Source of the DNA: Bacteroides sp. CAG:530
GTDB lineage: Bacteria > Bacteroidota > Bacteroidia > Bacteroidales > Bacteroidaceae
Direction: 5' to 3'
Length of the DNA: 20,563 bases
Assembly: GCA_000434735.1 (NCBI GenBank)
Contig: FR881200.1
Span: forward strand, 1 to 20,563
Positions 1 to 6,973 of this stretch are shown piece by piece. The position numbers and the translations under genes are program-made. How positions within the stretch are numbered: position 1 is the first letter of the stretch; each line of letters begins with the position of its first letter. A model generated the notes under the pieces. It was not told where the DNA came from and ran no database searches. It saw only the letters and a list, made by a program, of their open reading frames with translations.

Positions 1-1443
1 AGCAGGAAGGTCGGCTATCTGCTTGTGATTGTTTCCCCACTCATGCAACTCCTTAGAGGTCTGCATGATGTTTTCTAACTTATATAGGAACCATTTATCA
101 ATCTTAGTAAGATCATGAATCTGATCTACGGTGTATCCGGCACGCATCGCCTTTGAGATAACAAACACACGCTTGTCGGTCGGTTCGCGCAGTGCCTTAT
201 CGAGGTCGTCTATCACCAGTTCCTTGTTTTCTACGAAACCGTGCATACCTTGACCTATCATGCGGAGTCCTTTCTGCATGGCTTCTTCAAAGGTGCGACC
301 GATGGCCATCACCTCTCCTACCGATTTCATTGACGAGCCCAACTCGCGGTCTACACCGTGGAATTTACCGAGGTCCCAACGAGGTATCTTACATACCACA
401 TAGTCGAGTGCCGGCTCAAAGAATGCCGAAGTAGTCTTTGTTACAGAGTTCTTAAGGTCGAACAGTCCGTATCCTAAGCCCAACTTGGCAGCTACAAACG
501 CCAACGGATATCCGGTAGCCTTAGAAGCCAATGCCGATGAACGGCTAAGACGAGCGTTTACCTCGATAACACGATAGTCTTCAGATTCGGGGTCGAACGC
601 ATACTGCACGTTACACTCACCTATGATACCCACATGACGGATGATACGGATAGCCAACTCGCGCAACTTATGATATTCGCTATTAGTCAGTGTCTGCGAC
701 GGAGCGATAACGATAGACTCACCGGTGTGAATACCCAGCGGGTCGAAGTTCTCCATGTTACAAACAGTGATACAGTTATCAAAGCGGTCGCGCACTACTT
801 CGTACTCTACCTCTTTCCAACCTTTCAAACTCTTTTCTACCAATACCTGCGGAGAGAAAGAGAAAGCCTTTTCTGCCAATACGTTCAGTTCTTCTTCATT
901 ATCGCAGAAGCCTGAGCCAAGACCTCCTAACGCATACGCCGCACGGATGATAACCGGATAACCCAGTTCCTTAGCCGCTCTACGCGCATCTTCTATATTT
1001 TCTACCGCCTCGCTCTTGATAGTCTTTACGTTAATCTCGTCGAGCTTCTTAACGAACAACTCTCGGTCTTCGGTATCCATAATAGCCTGCACCGGAGTTC
1101 CCAGCACACGAGCGTTGTATTTCTCGAACACACCTGCCTGATACAAAGCCACACCGCAGTTCAATGCAGTCTGTCCGCCAAACGACAACAGCACACCATC
1201 CGGGCGTTCTTTAGCGATTACCTTTTCTACAAAATACGGAGTTACCGGAAGGAAATAAATCTTATCCGCTACACCTTCTGATGTCTGCACCGTAGCGATG
1301 TTAGGATTGATAAGAATTGTCTCGATACCCTCTTCTTTCAACGCTTTCAGAGCTTGCGAACCTGAATAATCGAATTCTCCAGCCTCGCCAATCTTAAGAG
1401 CTCCGGAACCTAATAGCAATACTTTCTTTATATTATCTTTCAT
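1..1443 (-). CDS. carB: Carbamoyl-phosphate synthase large subunit, N-terminal part (runs off the left edge)
   Basis: CarB makes carbamoyl phosphate from bicarbonate, ATP and the ammonia released by CarA, for pyrimidine and arginine synthesis in the cytoplasm. The reading frame is open from the ATG at 1443 to the window edge, giving 481 codons; the stop lies outside. It begins MKDNIKKVLLLGSGALKIGE and contains the ATP-grasp features of the carboxyphosphate half: the early glycine-rich GSGALKIGEAGEFDYSGSQ region, SFGGQTALNCG, IIRAAYALGGLGSG, and EVNARLSRSSALASKATGYP. The full family protein is about 1,070 residues, so a little under half is seen. A purine-rich AAGAAGAAA lies just before the start. 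Only 14 nt separate it from the carA stop, so the two are almost surely co-transcribed. Confidence 0.97.
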   Translation of the reverse strand, partial: MKDNIKKVLLLGSGALKIGEAGEFDYSGSQALKALKEEGIETILINPNIATVQTSEGVADKIYFLPVTPYFVEKVIAKERPDGVLLSFGGQTALNCGVALYQAGVFEKYNARVLGTPVQAIMDTEDRELFVKKLDEINVKTIKSEAVENIEDARRAAKELGYPVIIRAAYALGGLGSGFCDNEEELNVLAEKAFSFSPQVLVEKSLKGWKEVEYEVVRDRFDNCITVCNMENFDPLGIHTGESIVIAPSQTLTNSEYHKLRELAIRIIRHVGIIGECNVQYAFDPESEDYRVIEVNARLSRSSALASKATGYPLAFVAAKLGLGYGLFDLKNSVTKTTSAFFEPALDYVVCKIPRWDLGKFHGVDRELGSSMKSVGEVMAIGRTFEEAMQKGLRMIGQGMHGFVENKELVIDDLDKALREPTDKRVFVISKAMRAGYTVDQIHDLTKIDKWFLYKLENIMQTSKELHEWGNNHKQIADLPA

Positions 1444-1457
1444 ACGTTTCTTCTTGA

Positions 1458-2534
1458 TTATAACAATTTCACAAACTCATCGAACAAGAACTCGGTATCC
1501 AGCGGTCCGCTGGCAGCTTCGGGGTGGAACTGTGCCGAGAACCAAGGGTTGCGTTTATGGCGTATACCTTCGTTAGAGCCGTCGTTCATATTGACGAATA
1601 ATGGTTCCCAGTCGGTGCCTAATGTATTATTGTCTACCGCATAGCCGTGATTCTGGCTGGTGATAAAGCAACGCTCCGTTCCCACCTGACGCACTGGTTG
1701 GTTATGGCTGCGGTGTCCGTATTTCAATTTATAGATCTTAGCGCCTCCGGCTTTCGACAGGAGTTGGTTACCCATACAGATACCGAAAATAGGAAGTTTT
1801 TCGTTCTGCATAGCCTTGCGGATGTTCTGCACGGCAGCGTCGCAAGTATCCGGGTCACCCGGACCGTTAGAGATGAAGAGTCCGTCGAACTGCAGATTGT
1901 TGAAATCATAATTCCATGGAACGCGGATTATTTCTACATCGCGTTTCAGCAAACAACGAATTATGTTAGCCTTAACGCCACAGTCTACCAAGACTACCTT
2001 TTTCTTGCCTTCGCCTTCGTTGTAACGAATCACCTCTTTGCACGATACCTTATCTACATAGTTCACGCCGGCATAGGTAGCCTCGGGGATGTTATCCGGC
2101 TCATCGTCGAATACAATCTTTCCCATCATAACACCATGCTCGCGCAGTACCTTGGTAAGCTCGCGCGTATCGATACCTGTAATACCCGGCACGTGTTCGC
2201 GCTTCAGCCAGTCGGCCAAGCTCTCCACCGCATTCCAGTGGCTATACATTTCGCTATAATCACTCACAATAATTGCCTCGGCATGAATCTTTTCGCTTTC
2301 CATAAAAGTAGGGATTCCGTTCGGTTCAATAGTGAACGGAGGCACACCATAGTTACCTACCAACGGATATGTCAGAGTCATAAGCTGACCTGCATACGAA
2401 GGGTCGGTCAAGCTCTCAGGATAACCGGTCATAGCAGTATTGAACACTACTTCGCCAGCCACCGGTTTCTCATAACCGAACGACTTGCCATGAAAGCGGC
2501 TCCCGTCGTCGAGGATTAATGTTACATTTCTCAT
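1458..2534 (-). CDS. carA: Carbamoyl-phosphate synthase small (glutaminase) subunit
   Basis: This subunit hydrolyses glutamine and passes ammonia to CarB. The 358-residue protein has the CarA N-terminal domain (about 1-175) and a class I glutamine amidotransferase domain (about 178-358). The nucleophile is Cys253 in GICMGNQ, and the other triad residues are His337 and Glu339 in QFHPEA. SNGPGDP (222-228) and KYGHRSHNQPV (271-281) are standard CarA features. Many homologues have GICLGHQ; Asn replaces that His here. From memory the Asn form is common in Bacteroidetes, so I do not read it as a defect. The gene follows the PurF-like gene by 40 AT-rich nt and precedes carB by 14 nt, so a single operon is likely. 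Confidence 0.97.
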   Translation of the reverse strand: MRNVTLILDDGSRFHGKSFGYEKPVAGEVVFNTAMTGYPESLTDPSYAGQLMTLTYPLVGNYGVPPFTIEPNGIPTFMESEKIHAEAIIVSDYSEMYSHWNAVESLADWLKREHVPGITGIDTRELTKVLREHGVMMGKIVFDDEPDNIPEATYAGVNYVDKVSCKEVIRYNEGEGKKKVVLVDCGVKANIIRCLLKRDVEIIRVPWNYDFNNLQFDGLFISNGPGDPDTCDAAVQNIRKAMQNEKLPIFGICMGNQLLSKAGGAKIYKLKYGHRSHNQPVRQVGTERCFITSQNHGYAVDNNTLGTDWEPLFVNMNDGSNEGIRHKRNPWFSAQFHPEAASGPLDTEFLFDEFVKLL

Positions 2535-2574
2535 TCTTATTATAATCTATGATCTATAATTTATATATGTGTAT

Positions 2575-4458
2575 TCAGAATTGATATATTTGCTCTACGT
2601 AGTCTATAAAGGCTTGGTTTACCAACCTCACGCCACCCGGTGTGGGATAATCGCCACTGAAGTACCAGTCGCCTTGATGCTCCGGACAAGCTTCGTGCAG
2701 TCCGTCGAGGGTTTGATAAACAATTTCCACCTTAGCCTGAGTTCCTGCCGGGGTAAGCAGCGCCACCATTTTCTCTGATATCTCTTCGGGGGTGAACGGA
2801 GCGTAAATGTCTTTCACGTAGTTCTTCATCTCCTCTTTAGGCAGACCCAACTGCGCTTTCGACTTACGGTACGCATCCTCAATGATATGCTGCATTCCTC
2901 TCTCCTCCAACAAAGCGATGGCTGCCTTGAAAGCTATGAACTGCTCCATGCTTGCCATATCAATGCCGTAATAATCGGGATATCTCACTTGAGGAGACGA
3001 TGACACTATTACTATCTTCTTAGGATGCAGGCGGTCTAGTATACTGATGATACTCTGCTTAAGCGTAGTACCTCTTACTATACTATCGTCTATTATCACT
3101 AAGTTATCGTGATATGGCACCAAACTGCCGTAAGTTATATCGTAAACGTGTGTGGCAAGGTCGTTACGCGTATTACCTTCGGCTATGAAAGTACGCAACT
3201 TAATATCTTTAATGGCAACCTTCTCGCTACGAATGCGCTGCGACAGTATCTGCTCCAGCTCTACGTGACTTGGCTTATGTCCCAAAGCCTCTATGCGCTG
3301 CACCTTCAGTTCGTTCAGATAGTTGTCGAATCCCTCCAGCATACCATAGAACGCAACTTCTGCCGTGTTAGGGATGAAAGAGAACACCGTATGTACTACA
3401 TCATTGTCGATTGATTTCAGTATCGGCTCTACCAACTTCTCGCCAAGCAACTTACGCTCGCGGTAAATATCTATATCACTGCCACGACTAAAGTAGATGC
3501 GCTCAAACGAGCAGGCTTTCTTCTGCTTGGGCTCTATAATCTGGCTCAATCTAAGTTCTCCTTGCTTATTTACCAATATAGCCTGACCGGGCAACAGCTC
3601 GTTTACGCTATCGGCAGGCACATTCAGCGCAGTCTGTATTACCGGACGCTCTGAAGCAAGCACCATTATTTCATCGTCGGCATACCAAAAGGCGGGACGT
3701 ATGCCCCAAGGGTCGCGCACCGAGAACGATTCGCCGCTACCTGTTATACCGCAAATAACATAGCCTCCATCCCACTGCGGAGCCGATGTTTTAAGCACAT
3801 TAGTCAGGTCGATGCGTTCTTCTATGGCGTGAGTTATATCCATGCCTTCAAGTCCTTCTTCCAGACACTGTCTGTATATGCGCTCCACCTCACGGTCTAA
3901 CCTATGCCCCACCTGTTCAAGCATGATGTACGTATCGGCATATTTACGCGGATGCTGTCCGTGAGCCGTCAGTTCGGCAAAAATCTCGTCTACATTAGTA
4001 AGATTGAAATTGCCGCACAAAGCCAAGTTCTTAGCACGCCAGTTATTACGACGCAAAAACGGATGTATATAAGATATACCACTCTTTCCGGTAGTGGAAT
4101 AACGCAGATGGCCCATATAGAGTTCTCCAGCGAACGGCAGATAACGCTTGGCATAGTCTGCGTCATGAAGCTGCTCTTCTGTCAGGTCCTTAAAGTTAGA
4201 ATGCACAGTGCCGAATATCTCGGTAATGGCTCCGGAACCCAAGGCACGCTCTCTAAACATATACTCCTCTCCCGGATTAGCCTGAAGCTTTACGCACGCC
4301 AGTCCGGCACCTTCCTGACCGCGGTTATGCTGCTTCTCCATCAAAAGATAAAGTTTATTCAGCCCGTACATCCAGGTACCGTATTTCTCCTGATAGTACT
4401 CAAGCGGCTTAAGTAGTCTTATCATAGCTACACCGCATTCATGTTTTAGTGGTTCCAT
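2575..4458 (-). CDS. Amidophosphoribosyltransferase-like protein (divergent PurF family) upstream of carAB
   Basis: The protein is an N-terminal nucleophile (class II) glutamine amidotransferase fused to a type I phosphoribosyltransferase, the architecture of PurF, which makes phosphoribosylamine from PRPP and glutamine. I chose the ATG at 4458 (627 residues) over an ORF extension to 4509 because AAAGGAG lies 3 nt before it. The protein then begins MEPLKHECGVAM, with a short propeptide before nucleophile Cys8, as in PurF enzymes that are processed. Other amidotransferase signs are GHLRYSTTGKSG and LCGNFNLTN. The PRPP loop VIIDDSIVRGTT is at 454-465 and SPQVRYPDYYGIDM follows it. Several features are unlike ordinary PurF (about 470-510 residues): FIPNTAEVAFYGM replaces the usual VPDSG-type segment, roughly 40 extra residues lie around 375-415, FIAEGNTRND replaces FIxPxQxxR, and the C-terminal tail is long. 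It could be the genome's purine PurF or a paralogue with another acceptor. Family placement is firm; substrate is not. Confidence 0.85.
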   Translation of the reverse strand: MEPLKHECGVAMIRLLKPLEYYQEKYGTWMYGLNKLYLLMEKQHNRGQEGAGLACVKLQANPGEEYMFRERALGSGAITEIFGTVHSNFKDLTEEQLHDADYAKRYLPFAGELYMGHLRYSTTGKSGISYIHPFLRRNNWRAKNLALCGNFNLTNVDEIFAELTAHGQHPRKYADTYIMLEQVGHRLDREVERIYRQCLEEGLEGMDITHAIEERIDLTNVLKTSAPQWDGGYVICGITGSGESFSVRDPWGIRPAFWYADDEIMVLASERPVIQTALNVPADSVNELLPGQAILVNKQGELRLSQIIEPKQKKACSFERIYFSRGSDIDIYRERKLLGEKLVEPILKSIDNDVVHTVFSFIPNTAEVAFYGMLEGFDNYLNELKVQRIEALGHKPSHVELEQILSQRIRSEKVAIKDIKLRTFIAEGNTRNDLATHVYDITYGSLVPYHDNLVIIDDSIVRGTTLKQSIISILDRLHPKKIVIVSSSPQVRYPDYYGIDMASMEQFIAFKAAIALLEERGMQHIIEDAYRKSKAQLGLPKEEMKNYVKDIYAPFTPEEISEKMVALLTPAGTQAKVEIVYQTLDGLHEACPEHQGDWYFSGDYPTPGGVRLVNQAFIDYVEQIYQF

Positions 4459-4511
4459 ATACTCCTTTATATATTTGTATTGTAATAATTCTTTTAGTTT
4501 ATCTATCAAAT

Positions 4512-4551
4512 AAAAAAATACCTGGACTTACCAATCGGCAATTCCAGGTAT
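4512..4551 (-). terminator. Strong intrinsic terminator upstream of the PurF-like gene; candidate attenuator
   Basis: Read on the minus strand, ATACCTGGA (4551-4543) pairs perfectly with TCCAGGTAT (4526-4518). The loop can extend the stem as TTGCC/GGTAA with a GATT tetraloop. A run of seven T (4518-4512, the first shared with the stem) follows directly, the classic Rho-independent form. It ends 53 nt before the start codon of the PurF-like gene, so transcripts from the upstream promoter must pass it. That position suggests conditional termination. The alternative is the plain end of a small upstream transcript, with a separate promoter for the operon. Confidence 0.75.
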
Positions 4552-4734
4552 CAATATATCATAAAAAATATTAGTTGCATAAAAAAAGAGATGAAGCAAC
4601 ATGCCCGTAAATGAAGAAAAGAGAATACCACGATGGAAAACTTCTTGCTTCTCCATCGTAATAAAAGGTGTCTGTTGCCACCCCGAAAGCGAGCTTACAC
4701 CTTCATGTTTTATCTGCTTCACTAAACGCTGCAT
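4528..4734 (-). CDS. Possible leader ORF (68 codons) inside the untranslated leader of the PurF-like-carAB operon
   Basis: I do not recognise this ORF. It begins 26 nt after a good promoter -7 box, and its TAA stop falls inside the loop of the intrinsic terminator that precedes the PurF-like gene. The predicted product is basic at the N-terminus, then hydrophobic and rich in Phe, Leu and Tyr (about residues 36-62, including MLLHLFFYATNIFYDIL). There is no convincing Shine-Dalgarno sequence, and an internal ATG would give a 42-residue version. Two strong hairpins (4631-4658 and 4665-4703) lie within it, so the same bases may be an RNA regulatory leader rather than a protein gene. Alternatives are a real small membrane protein or a chance ORF. 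Confidence 0.25.
   Translation of the reverse strand: MQRLVKQIKHEGVSSLSGWQQTPFITMEKQEVFHRGILFSSFTGMLLHLFFYATNIFYDILIPGIADW
4631..4658 (-). ncRNA. Leader hairpin
   Basis: On the minus strand CGATGGAGAA pairs with TTTTCCATCG (10 bp, one G-U) around the 8-nt loop GCAAGAAG. It is the most stable structure in the leader before the terminator and could act in antitermination or ribosome pausing. This role is inference. Confidence 0.45.
4665..4703 (-). ncRNA. Second leader hairpin
   Basis: AAGGTGT and ACACCTT form a perfect 7-bp stem on the minus strand around a 25-nt loop, which can itself form a short CTCG/CGGG stem. It lies immediately 5' of the first leader hairpin in the transcript. I could not match it to a riboswitch class that I know. 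Confidence 0.35.
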
Positions 4735-4759
4735 TTTGGTTACATCACAATTCGGGATG

Positions 4760-4767
4760 CAAAGATA
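4760..4767 (-). promoter_or_regulatory. Promoter -7 box for the PurF-like-carAB leader transcript
   Basis: The minus strand reads TATCTTTG, a perfect match to the Bacteroidetes -7 consensus TAnnTTTG. The -33 element is weak (TTTC at 4792-4789, 21 nt away). The expected transcript start is near 4753, giving a leader of roughly 295 nt before the ATG at 4458. Confidence 0.55.
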
Positions 4768-4838
4768 GTGATTAATTGAAAAAAGTCTGAAATGTAAAAA
4801 GCGATTTTTTACTTTCTACAGCAAAAAACTTTCGTTTA

Positions 4839-4875
4839 GTATGGTTTTAGAGGAAAAACAACGACAAAACCATAC
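4839..4875. repeat. 10-bp inverted repeat upstream of the trpB2 promoter
   Basis: GTATGGTTTT (4839-4848) and AAAACCATAC (4866-4875) are perfect complements with a 17-nt spacer. The site lies about 40 bp upstream of the trpB2 -33 box and about 70 bp upstream of the divergent promoter. A protein-binding site is more likely than a terminator, because no gene on either strand ends here and neither side has a long T-run. Confidence 0.5.
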
Positions 4876-4913
4876 GTCTTTTGGAACACAATAACAAAAT
4901 AATAGCTATTTCT

Positions 4914-4945
4914 TTTGTTTACTATCATTTCTTTACATAATTTTG
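4914..4945 (+). promoter_or_regulatory. trpB2 promoter
   Basis: TTTG (4914-4917), a 20-nt spacer and TAATTTTG (4938-4945) form a full Bacteroidetes-type promoter. Transcription would start near 4952, leaving a short untranslated leader before the ATG at 4980. Confidence 0.75.
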
Positions 4946-4979
4946 CCGTCAATCTAACAAAAAGAAAACAAATACTATT

Positions 4980-6350
4980 ATGAGCACCAAACAGAAAAAA
5001 TTTATTCTTCCGGAAACGGAAATCCCTAAATATTGGTATAACATTCAGGCGGACATGAAAAACAAACCCATGCCACCGCTCAGTCCGGCTACTCACCAAC
5101 CACTGAAACCGGAAGACTTGTATCCTATCTTTTCAGAAGAAGCCAGCAAGCAAGAGTTGAACCAAACGGATGCGTGGATTGAAATACCTAAAGAGGTGCG
5201 CGAGGTGTATAAGAACTACCGATGCACTCCGCTGGTACGCGCATACGGACTTGAAAAAGCTCTTGGAACACCTGCACACATCTACTTTAAGAACGAAAGC
5301 GTAAGCCCTGTAGGTTCGCACAAGTTGAACTCAGCCATTCCGCAGGCATACTACTGCAAAAAAGAAGGCGTTACCAACGTCACTACCGAAACCGGTGCCG
5401 GACAGTGGGGATGCGCTCTTTCATACGCAGCAAAGTTGTTCGGATTGGAAGCTGCCGTTTATCAGGTAAAGATTAGCTATGAGCAGAAGCCTTATCGCCG
5501 CAGCATTATGCAGACTTTCGGCGCACAGGTTACTCCGTCGCCTTCTATGTCTACACGTGCCGGAAAAGATATTCTTACCAAATATCCTAATCATCAGGGG
5601 TCACTGGGTACTGCCATATCAGAGGCTATCGAATTGGCACGTACCACTCCCAACTGTAAATATACCCTCGGTTCTGTATTGAGCCACGTTACCTTGCACC
5701 AAACCGTTATCGGACTGGAAGCCGAGAAGCAGATGGAAATGGCTGGCGAATATCCTGATGTTATCATTGCTTGTTTCGGTGGTGGTTCTAACTTCGGTGG
5801 TCTCTGCTTCCCGTTCATGCGTCACTCTATTTTGGAAGGCAAAAAGACTCGTTACGTGGCAGCCGAACCTGCTTCTTGTCCTAAGTTGACAAAAGGAAAA
5901 TTTGAATACGACTTTGGCGATGAAGCCGGATATACCCCGTTGTTGCCTATGTTTACATTGGGACATAACTTTACTCCTGCCAACATTCACGCAGGCGGTC
6001 TGCGTTACCATGGTGCCGGAGTCATAGTGTCGCAACTTCTGAAAGACGGACTGATGGAGGCCGTTGACATTCAGCAGCTCGACTCATTCAAGGCTGGATG
6101 TCTCTTTGCACAAGCCGAAGGTATCATCCCGGCTCCAGAATCTTGTCACGCCATAGCGGCTACAGTGCAAGAAGCGTTGAAATGCAAGGAAACAGGCGAA
6201 GAAAAAGTCATCCTCTTCAATCTGTCTGGTCATGGACTGATAGACATGAGCGCATACGATCAATACCTGAGCGGCAACCTTACCAACTTCTCTTTGAGCG
6301 AAGATGATATAGAAAAGAGCTTGAAAGAAGTTGACCCTGTACAGCCCTAA
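4980..6350 (+). CDS. trpB2: Tryptophan synthase beta chain 2 (TrpB2, TrpB-like)
   Basis: This PLP enzyme of the TrpB2 group joins indole and serine to give tryptophan and does not need to pair with TrpA in the usual way. The 456-residue length fits TrpB2, which is longer than the roughly 400 residues of TrpB1. Visible features are the PLP lysine K115 in GSHKLN, the catalytic Glu137 in TETGAGQWG, and the cofactor phosphate loop GGGSN (267-271). The N-terminal extension with PKYWYN is also typical of TrpB2. No other trp gene lies in the window, so it stands alone, with its own promoter and a 3' hairpin. A role in salvaging indole, or as the main TrpB, depends on whether a trpEDCFBA operon exists elsewhere. 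Confidence 0.93.
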   Translation: MSTKQKKFILPETEIPKYWYNIQADMKNKPMPPLSPATHQPLKPEDLYPIFSEEASKQELNQTDAWIEIPKEVREVYKNYRCTPLVRAYGLEKALGTPAHIYFKNESVSPVGSHKLNSAIPQAYYCKKEGVTNVTTETGAGQWGCALSYAAKLFGLEAAVYQVKISYEQKPYRRSIMQTFGAQVTPSPSMSTRAGKDILTKYPNHQGSLGTAISEAIELARTTPNCKYTLGSVLSHVTLHQTVIGLEAEKQMEMAGEYPDVIIACFGGGSNFGGLCFPFMRHSILEGKKTRYVAAEPASCPKLTKGKFEYDFGDEAGYTPLLPMFTLGHNFTPANIHAGGLRYHGAGVIVSQLLKDGLMEAVDIQQLDSFKAGCLFAQAEGIIPAPESCHAIAATVQEALKCKETGEEKVILFNLSGHGLIDMSAYDQYLSGNLTNFSLSEDDIEKSLKEVDPVQP

Positions 6351-6362
6351 AGAATAGCACCG

Positions 6363-6397
6363 TCATAGCCCGGGATACTACATTTTCCCGGCTATGA
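6363..6397 (+). terminator. Hairpin after trpB2, possible transcript end
   Basis: TCATAGCC plus GGG (one bulged C) pairs with CCC plus GGCTATGA around a 12-nt loop, starting 13 nt after the stop codon. No T-run follows on the plus strand, so it may be a 3'-end stabiliser or a weak terminator rather than a classic one. Confidence 0.5.
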
Positions 6398-6436
6398 TAG
6401 ATAGGTTGTCCAAAATCAAAAAAAACTCTTTTTCAT

Positions 6437-6466
6437 TTTGCAGATAAAAAGAAAGCAGTAAATTTG
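6437..6466 (+). promoter_or_regulatory. tRNA-Thr promoter
   Basis: TTTG (6437-6440), an 18-nt spacer and TAAATTTG (6459-6466) match the Bacteroidetes consensus. The predicted start near 6473 leaves a 5' leader of about 35 nt before the mature tRNA. That leader contains CGGATG-A6-CATCCG (6476-6493), a perfect 6-bp hairpin. Confidence 0.7.
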
Positions 6467-6507
6467 CATCGCTTTCGGATGAAAAAACATCCGGACAGCC
6501 ATAAAAA

Positions 6508-6580
6508 GCCGAAATAACTCAGTTGGTAGAGTAACTCATTCGTAATGAGTAAGTCGCGGGTTCGAGTCCCGCTTTCGGCT
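6508..6580 (+). tRNA. tRNA-Thr (anticodon CGU)
   Basis: The 73 bases fold as a full cloverleaf: acceptor GCCGAAA/TTTCGGC, D stem ACTC/GAGT, anticodon stem ACTCA/TGAGT with the 7-nt loop TTCGTAA, and T stem GCGGG/CCCGC with loop TTCGAGT. Anticodon CGU reads ACG threonine codons. The discriminator base is T, and CCA is not encoded (the sequence continues CAC), so CCA would be added by nucleotidyltransferase. Confidence 0.95.
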
Positions 6581-6725
6581 CACTTATTATATTTATTTCC
6601 CCACAACTTATTTTTTATTCTCGTTTTACAGACTTCTTTGTTCTATATCACTATTAACGAACTTATTCTCTGTAAAAATCGAGCACATAAAATGTGCGCT
6701 TAAAGCATCGGAATAAAGCGAGTAA

Positions 6726-6770
6726 ACCATTGCGATGGTTCACTTGAAACATTGCGATGGTTTGTTTGAA
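6726..6770. repeat. Degenerate tandem repeat of 22-23 nt
   Basis: Unit 1 (6726-6748) and unit 2 (6749-6770) share the core CATTGCGATGGTT and end in TTGAA. A partial third unit begins GCATCG at 6771, and a related AAAGCATCGG lies upstream at 6702. Unit 1 contains the hairpin AACCAT-TGCG-ATGGTT. With about two copies and no spacers this is not a CRISPR array. Confidence 0.6.
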
Positions 6771-6816
6771 GCATCGAAATCTTTTTTTCTCGCATCACAA
6801 TAGAGTAAGTATCGGA

Positions 6817-6833
6817 CTCAGAAGACTTCTGAG
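6817..6833. repeat. 17-nt perfect palindrome
   Basis: CTCAGAAG and CTTCTGAG are 8-bp complements separated by a single A. The site stands alone in the AT-rich intergenic region, and its role is unknown. Confidence 0.5.
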
Positions 6834-6973
6834 CGTGGTTCAAAAAACAGATTTTCTGATATAGCCTCAGCAATGAGCAATAAGAGTTTTTTCGCTTTTA
6901 GTAAAAGGATACGACATACACAAAAACAACAAAACCCAAGAACTAACAGACTATTTAAAATGGCATAAAAAAC

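Larger units (their letters stand above)
4459..4979. other. Gene-poor divergent intergenic region between the PurF-like gene and trpB2
   Basis: About 520 bases hold no confident protein gene. Minus-strand contents are a promoter -7 box (4760-4767), a leader with two hairpins (4631-4658 and 4665-4703), a doubtful small ORF, a terminator (4512-4551) and the Shine-Dalgarno site of the PurF-like gene. Plus-strand contents are a 10-bp inverted repeat (4839-4875) and the trpB2 promoter (4914-4945). Confidence 0.8.

Noticed and set aside
1647..2519. 290-codon plus-strand ORF opposite carA
   Set aside because: It lies wholly antisense to an intact, strongly conserved carA and its product resembles nothing known; it is a frame shadow.
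3904..4416. 170-codon plus-strand ORF opposite the PurF-like gene
   Set aside because: It is antisense to the amidotransferase domain, whose motifs explain the sequence.
4459..4509. N-terminal extension of the PurF-like protein
   Set aside because: A strong AAAGGAG precedes the internal ATG at 4458, and that start places the nucleophile Cys after a short propeptide as the family expects.
4665..4703. T-box-like GGGGTGGCAACA segment in the leader
   Set aside because: It only loosely recalls the T-box AGGGTGGNACCGCG sequence. There is no stem I specifier loop that I can place, and no aminoacyl-tRNA-linked gene follows.
6726..6776. Possible CRISPR repeats
   Set aside because: Only two adjacent degenerate units with no unique spacers and no cas genes.
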